DNA of 9,975 bases, from positions 1-9,975 of the forward strand of contig NZ_DASZGI010000232.1 of NCBI RefSeq assembly GCF_035938995.1, given 5' to 3'. The stretch is from DASZGI01 sp035938995 (lineage in GTDB: Bacteria; Actinomycetota; Actinomycetes; Streptomycetales; Catenulisporaceae). Shown here one piece after another: positions 6,173 through 9,975 of the stretch. The notes under the pieces are model-generated. The model searched no databases. It worked only from the letters and a program-made list of their open reading frames with translations, and had not been told where the DNA came from. A program made the position numbers and the translations under genes. The stretch's first letter is position 1. The number at the start of each line of letters is the position of its first letter.

Positions 6173-6835
6173 TCAGCGCTTGGGATCGACCGGCAGACCC
6201 GCGGTGCTGAAGACGAGCGGATAACGCGTGTCGAGTTGGACGGCTTCGCCGTAGTCGAAGACCTTGTTGATCCGGTACTTGCCATCCTCAGGCTGCGCGT
6301 ACCGCGTCGCCTGCCGAGTGTAGGGATCGAAAATGACGTACTCCGGGATCCCCGCACGTGCGTAGACACCCGTCTTCACCTGGTAGTCCACTACGCCGGT
6401 GCCCTTGGAAATGATCTCGACGACGATCTCGATCACCTCGGGAGTGGTGACGGATTGGTTGCTTTCAGCCACCCGTCTGGGCACCACGGCGAGGTCCGGG
6501 CAGAACTCGTGGTCCTCAAGCGGGAACGGGGTCAAGACGTCCGAGACATAGAGCAGTTCGGGAGGCAATTGCTCATCGAGCTGGGTCATCAGCCGATGGA
6601 GGGTCATGTTGTGCACGAACAGCAGCGGACTCATGATCAGGGCGCCCTCGACGATCTCGACCTTCTTGTACCCCTCGGGCAACTCCACTTCGAGATCCAG
6701 CAGGCGCGGGCGCGCCTGCATCGTGCGCTCGAGCATGGCGGTCACGTCAACCTCCCCTGCATCAGCCTTCTCAGTGCCGTCGGTCGGCTCATCATAGCGT
6801 TCCGTCATAGCACGTTCACACTCGGTAGACGTCAT
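6173..6835 (-). CDS. Uma2-family PD-(D/E)XK nuclease-like protein
   Basis: A 220-residue soluble protein of the Uma2/COG4636 family, a restriction-endonuclease-fold group that is very expanded in actinobacteria and cyanobacteria and has no settled role. Family signatures: EIVEG (60-64) near the N-terminus, His75, CPDLAVV (112-118) with Asp114, VVEIIS (138-143) with Glu140, and D150 with K154 in VVDYQVKTGVYARAGIPEY. Together these form the expected Asp-Glu-Lys site, so the nuclease core looks intact. The first 45 residues are a charged extension. The ATG at 6835 lies inside rel, giving a 20-nt overlap in another frame, with GAGGG (6841-6845) 5 nt upstream; the later ATG (residue 10) lacks such a site. 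Translation is therefore probably coupled to rel. Codon choice is looser than in its neighbours (CAT, TAT, CAA, TTG, CCT, CTT occur), and it is the only clear ATG start in the window, both hinting at later acquisition. Confidence 0.9.
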   Translation of the reverse strand: MTSTECERAMTERYDEPTDGTEKADAGEVDVTAMLERTMQARPRLLDLEVELPEGYKKVEIVEGALIMSPLLFVHNMTLHRLMTQLDEQLPPELLYVSDVLTPFPLEDHEFCPDLAVVPRRVAESNQSVTTPEVIEIVVEIISKGTGVVDYQVKTGVYARAGIPEYVIFDPYTRQATRYAQPEDGKYRINKVFDYGEAVQLDTRYPLVFSTAGLPVDPKR

Positions 6836-9335
6836 ACACGCCCTCGATACCGCGCACCGCCTTCAGCACGTGGCCGAGATGCTTCGGATCGCCCATCTCG
6901 AAGGTGAACCGGGACATCGCGACCCGGTCGCGGGAGGTGTTCACCGTCGCGGACAGGATGTTGACGTGCTGGTCGGACAGCACTCGGGTGACGTCGGACA
7001 GCAGCCGGGACCGGTCGAGCGCTTCGACCTGGATCGAGACCAGGAAGACGCTGCTCGCCGTCGGCGCCCACTCGACCTCGACCACGCGCTCGGGCTGGGC
7101 CATGAGCGATTCGACGTTGCCGCAGTCCTTGCGGTGGACCGAGACGCCGCTGCCACGGGTGATGAAGCCGATGATGGCGTCGCCGGGGACCGGGGTGCAG
7201 CAGCGGGCCAGCTTGACCCAGATGTCGTCGTGCCCCTTGACCAGCACGCCCGGGTCACCGCTCGGCCGCGCCCGGCCGGAGCCGCCGCGGCGCCGCTCTC
7301 CCCGCTCGCCGGGCAGCCCGGGCATCGTGGACTCGGCCAGATCCTCGGTCGTGCCCTCTTCACCGCCGAGCGACTGGATCAGTCGCTGGACGACGTGCTG
7401 CGCCGAGACGTGGTTCTCGCCGATCGCCGCGTAGAGTGCCGAGATGTCCGCGTAGTGCAGGTCGAGCGCGATCGAGGCCAGCGATTCGCTGGACAGCAGG
7501 CGCTGCAGCGGCAGGCCCTGCTTGCGCATGGTCTTGGCCAGCTGCTCGCGGCCCTGCTCGATGGCCTCCTCGCGACGCTCCTTGGTGAAGTGCGAGCGGA
7601 TCTTGTTGCGGGCGCGCGGCGAGGCGACGAAGCCGAGCCAGTCCCGGCTCGGCCCGGCGGTCGGCGCCTTCGAGGTGAAGATCTCCACCACGTCGCCGTT
7701 GTCGAGCTTCGACTCGAGGGGCACGAGGCGGCCGTTGACCCGGGCGCCGATGCAGTGGTGCCCGACCTCGGTGTGCACCGCGTAGGCGAAGTCGACCGGG
7801 GTCGAGCCGGACGGAAGCGAGACGACGTCGCCCTTGGGCGTGAAGACGAACACCTCCGACGCGGACAGGTCGAAGCGCAGCGCGTCCAAGAACTCGCCCG
7901 GGTCGGCGGTCTCCCGCTGCCAGTCGAGCAGCTGGCGCAGCCAGGCCATGTCGCCCGGGTTGACCTCGCCGCTGCCCGAGGGGCCGCGGACGGCCTCCTC
8001 CTTGTACTTCCAGTGCGCGGCGACGCCGTATTCGGCCCTGCGGTGCATCGAGTAGGTGCGGATCTGGAGTTCGACCGGCTTGCCCTGCGGCCCGATGACC
8101 GTGGTGTGCAGCGACTGGTACATGTTGAACTTCGGCATCGCGATGTAGTCCTTGAACCGGCCGGGGACCGGATTCCACCGCGCGTGGATGGTGCCGAGGG
8201 CGGCGTAGCAGTCGCGCACCGACTCGACCAGGACCCGGATGCCGACCAGGTCGTAGATCTCGGCGAAGTCGCGGCCGCGAACGATCATCTTCTGATAGAC
8301 CGAGTAGTAGTGCTTCGGCCGGCCGGTGACCGTGGCCTTGATGCGCGCGCCGTGCAGGTCGCCCTGGACCATGTCGATGACCTGGGCGAGGAACTCCTCC
8401 CGCTTGGGCGCACGCTCAGCGACCAGGTGCACGATCTCGTCGTACATCTTGGGGTAGAGGATCGCGAAGGACAGGTCCTCGAGCTCCCACTTGATGGTGT
8501 TCATGCCCAGGCGGTGCGCAAGCGGGGCGTAGATCTCCAGGGTCTCCCGGGACTTCTGCTCCTGCTTGTCCCGGCGCATGTAGCGCATGGTGCGCATGTT
8601 GTGCAGCCGGTCGGCGAGCTTGATCACCAGGACCCTGATGTCGCGGGCCATCGCCACGACCATCTTGCGGACGGTCTCGGCCTGCGCCGCCTCGCCGAGC
8701 TTGACCTTGTCCAGCTTGGTCACGCCGTCCACGAGCAGCGCGACGGTGTCGCCGAAGTCGCGGCGCAGCATGTCGAGGGTGTAGTCGGTGTCCTCGACCG
8801 TGTCGTGCAGCAGCCCGGCACACAGGGTCGGGATGTCCATGCCGAGTTCGGCGAGGATGGTGGTGACCGCGACCGGGTGCGTGATGTACGGGTCGCCGCT
8901 CTTGCGCCGCTGGCCCCGGTGGTGCTTCTCGGCGATCTGGTAGGCCCGCTCGAGCGTGCGCAGGTCGGCCTTCGGGTCACTGGCCCGCACGATGCGGAAC
9001 AGCGGTTCGAGGACCGGGCTCGGGCCGCCGGACCGGGGGCCGCCGAGGCGGGCGAGCCGCGCACGAACCCGGCTCGACGTGGCGGGTGCGGGACGGCCAC
9101 CACCGGGCGCCGGGGCTGAAGGCGTTGGCGTAGAAGGCTTCGGCGAGGGCGCAGACGCGGACGTGGACGACGGCGTTGTGCGTTCAGCGGGGGTGGAGGA
9201 CGCTTCAGACGCGGCTGCGGACGCGGGTGTCGACCGACCGCCGGTATCCGTCCCGGACCGCGCGCCGGGCATGGATTCACCCGGCTCCGGAGCGCCCTGC
9301 GGCGCCTTCGAGACTGCCTCCGGCGTTGTCGTCAA
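6816..9335 (-). CDS. rel: Bifunctional (p)ppGpp synthetase/hydrolase, long Rel (RelA/SpoT homologue)
   Basis: The stringent-response enzyme. It makes (p)ppGpp from ATP and GTP/GDP on starved ribosomes and also hydrolyses it. Numbered from the TTG start (839 residues): a Ser/Pro/Ala-rich, probably disordered extension (about 15-90); an HD hydrolase domain with His153, His177-Asp178 (LLHDTVEDT) and Asp242 (KLADRLHN), all intact; and a synthetase domain with RFKD at 393-396 and Glu422 in VELQIRT. RFKD, rather than the charge-reversed form of monofunctional RelA, marks a bifunctional enzyme. Then follow a TGS domain (about 488-555), a helical region, a conserved-cysteine zinc-finger-like domain (Cys712-Cys713, His734, Cys738) and a C-terminal ACT domain (about 761-839). 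Start: TTG at 9333-9335 has GGGAGG 7 nt upstream; an in-frame ATG at 9353 would place that site inside the gene. It follows apt by about 105 nt and overlaps Uma2 by 20 nt. Usually named relA in Streptomyces. Confidence 0.97.
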   Translation of the reverse strand: MTTTPEAVSKAPQGAPEPGESMPGARSGTDTGGRSTPASAAASEASSTPAERTTPSSTSASAPSPKPSTPTPSAPAPGGGRPAPATSSRVRARLARLGGPRSGGPSPVLEPLFRIVRASDPKADLRTLERAYQIAEKHHRGQRRKSGDPYITHPVAVTTILAELGMDIPTLCAGLLHDTVEDTDYTLDMLRRDFGDTVALLVDGVTKLDKVKLGEAAQAETVRKMVVAMARDIRVLVIKLADRLHNMRTMRYMRRDKQEQKSRETLEIYAPLAHRLGMNTIKWELEDLSFAILYPKMYDEIVHLVAERAPKREEFLAQVIDMVQGDLHGARIKATVTGRPKHYYSVYQKMIVRGRDFAEIYDLVGIRVLVESVRDCYAALGTIHARWNPVPGRFKDYIAMPKFNMYQSLHTTVIGPQGKPVELQIRTYSMHRRAEYGVAAHWKYKEEAVRGPSGSGEVNPGDMAWLRQLLDWQRETADPGEFLDALRFDLSASEVFVFTPKGDVVSLPSGSTPVDFAYAVHTEVGHHCIGARVNGRLVPLESKLDNGDVVEIFTSKAPTAGPSRDWLGFVASPRARNKIRSHFTKERREEAIEQGREQLAKTMRKQGLPLQRLLSSESLASIALDLHYADISALYAAIGENHVSAQHVVQRLIQSLGGEEGTTEDLAESTMPGLPGERGERRRGGSGRARPSGDPGVLVKGHDDIWVKLARCCTPVPGDAIIGFITRGSGVSVHRKDCGNVESLMAQPERVVEVEWAPTASSVFLVSIQVEALDRSRLLSDVTRVLSDQHVNILSATVNTSRDRVAMSRFTFEMGDPKHLGHVLKAVRGIEGVYDVYRV

Positions 9336-9342
9336 TCGACTA

Positions 9343-9348
9343 CCTCCC
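9343..9348 (-). promoter_or_regulatory. Ribosome binding site GGGAGG deciding the rel start
   Basis: GGGAGG on the minus strand stands 7 nt before the TTG at 9333-9335. The alternative ATG at 9351-9353 has only a GGGG directly against it. I therefore call TTG; the ATG form would add six residues (MQGGSR). Confidence 0.7.
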
Positions 9349-9440
9349 TGCATCCCCTTTTCCCCATGGTACCGGGGCCGACGAGGTGACGAGGCCGCTC
9401 TCGATCACGACCCCGCCCGACCAGGCACGAAGAGCGAGAA

Positions 9441-9974
9441 TCACACCGTAAGCAGCGTATTGACCGGCACATCGGGGGCCGCTTGAGCCAGCCGGGCGCG
9501 GCCGGAAAGGAAGGTCAGCTCCAACAGCACGGCGACCGCCGCCGGCTCCGCGCCGCAGGCCCGGATCGCCTCGACCGCGGCGGCCGCCGTGCCCCCGGTC
9601 GCCAGCACGTCGTCGACCACCAGAACCCGGTCGCCGGGCTCGAAGGAGTCCTGGTGCACCTCGATGGTGGCCTCGCCGTACTCGAGTTCGTACGAGACGG
9701 CGTAGACGGCGCCGGGCAGCTTGCCGGCCTTGCGCACCGGGATGAAGCCGATCTCGGCCTCGACCGCGACCGGAGCGGCCAGGATGAAGCCGCGCGCCTC
9801 CAGCCCGACCACCTTCGTCGCCCCGATGTCCCGGGCCAGCCGCACGAACTCGGCAGTCATCGCCCGAAACGCCTTCGGGTCGGCGAGCAGCGGCGTGATG
9901 TCCTTGAACACGATGCCCGGCTTGGGATAGTCCGGCACGTCGCGGATCCGCGAGGCGAGCAAGTCAGCAATCAC
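9441..9974 (-). CDS. apt: Adenine phosphoribosyltransferase (5' end at or just beyond window edge)
   Basis: Purine salvage enzyme that converts adenine and PRPP to AMP and pyrophosphate in the cytoplasm. The 177 visible residues cover the whole family length (about 170-182). DYPKPGIVFKDITPLL (15-30), GLEARGFI (57-64) and RKAGKLPG (81-88) are APRT signatures. The PRPP-binding loop VLVVDDVLATGGTA (117-130) is intact. The first possible start is a GTG at 9972-9974, but homologues often carry a few more N-terminal residues, so the true start may lie past base 9975. The stop (TGA, 9441-9443) is about 105 nt before the rel start. From memory, apt and rel are adjacent in Streptomyces, with rel read both from its own promoter and by read-through. 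No clear promoter or terminator is visible between them here. Confidence 0.95.
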   Translation of the reverse strand: MIADLLASRIRDVPDYPKPGIVFKDITPLLADPKAFRAMTAEFVRLARDIGATKVVGLEARGFILAAPVAVEAEIGFIPVRKAGKLPGAVYAVSYELEYGEATIEVHQDSFEPGDRVLVVDDVLATGGTAAAAVEAIRACGAEPAAVAVLLELTFLSGRARLAQAAPDVPVNTLLTV

Positions 9975-9975
9975 G

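Noticed and set aside
6080..6907. Plus-strand open frame opposite the Uma2 gene
   Set aside because: It reads straight through the terminator hairpin and is antisense to a well-matched Uma2 gene.
6870..9119. 749-codon plus-strand open frame opposite rel
   Set aside because: No recognisable domain, His/Asp/Arg/Val-rich composition typical of a complement frame; rel is certain on the other strand.
9060..9230. GC-rich repetitive DNA in the 5' part of rel as a possible mobile or CRISPR-like repeat
   Set aside because: It is in-frame low-complexity coding sequence (Ser/Pro/Ala codons) with no regular repeat-spacer structure.

Overview
This is a gene-dense, GC-rich stretch with strong G/C third-position codon use. 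GTG or TTG start codons dominate and ribosome binding sites read GGAGG, which points to a high-GC actinomycete. The protein sequences fit a Streptomyces/Catenulispora-like lineage, but the genus cannot be fixed from the window alone.

Layout from left to right. (1) Minus strand: the 5' 267 codons of histidyl-tRNA synthetase (hisS, running off the left edge), preceded by a glyoxalase II-like metallo-beta-lactamase hydrolase 18 nt upstream, probably in one transcript. (2) A divergent promoter region (1552-1792). (3) Plus strand: a membrane-anchored extracytoplasmic cyclophilin and a DUF349 repeat protein. (4) A convergent gap of about 260 bp with a strong hairpin; I see no gene in it. (5) Minus strand: a secreted S53 (sedolisin/kumamolisin-like) serine-carboxyl peptidase with its own promoter region, which contains a striking three-half-site TAGGGG operator-like element. 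(6) A long perfect hairpin terminator. (7) Minus strand: a Uma2-family PD-(D/E)XK nuclease-like gene that overlaps the end of rel by 20 nt. (8) rel, the bifunctional (p)ppGpp synthetase/hydrolase. (9) apt, adenine phosphoribosyltransferase, reaching the right edge.

The order apt - rel - DUF349 - cyclophilin - MBL hydrolase - hisS is, from memory, a conserved housekeeping neighbourhood in Streptomyces and relatives. Read that way, the S53 peptidase and the Uma2 gene are accessory additions between DUF349 and rel. The housekeeping genes connect purine salvage (apt), the stringent response (rel, which responds to uncharged tRNA at the ribosome) and tRNA charging (hisS).

The most unusual observations are an S53 protease that keeps its catalytic residues but lacks the near-universal 'PASSPYV' core strand between the oxyanion Asp and GGT, the symmetrical operator-like element in front of it, and the coupling of a Uma2 gene to rel. 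I found no tRNA, rRNA, CRISPR array, insertion sequence or phage gene.
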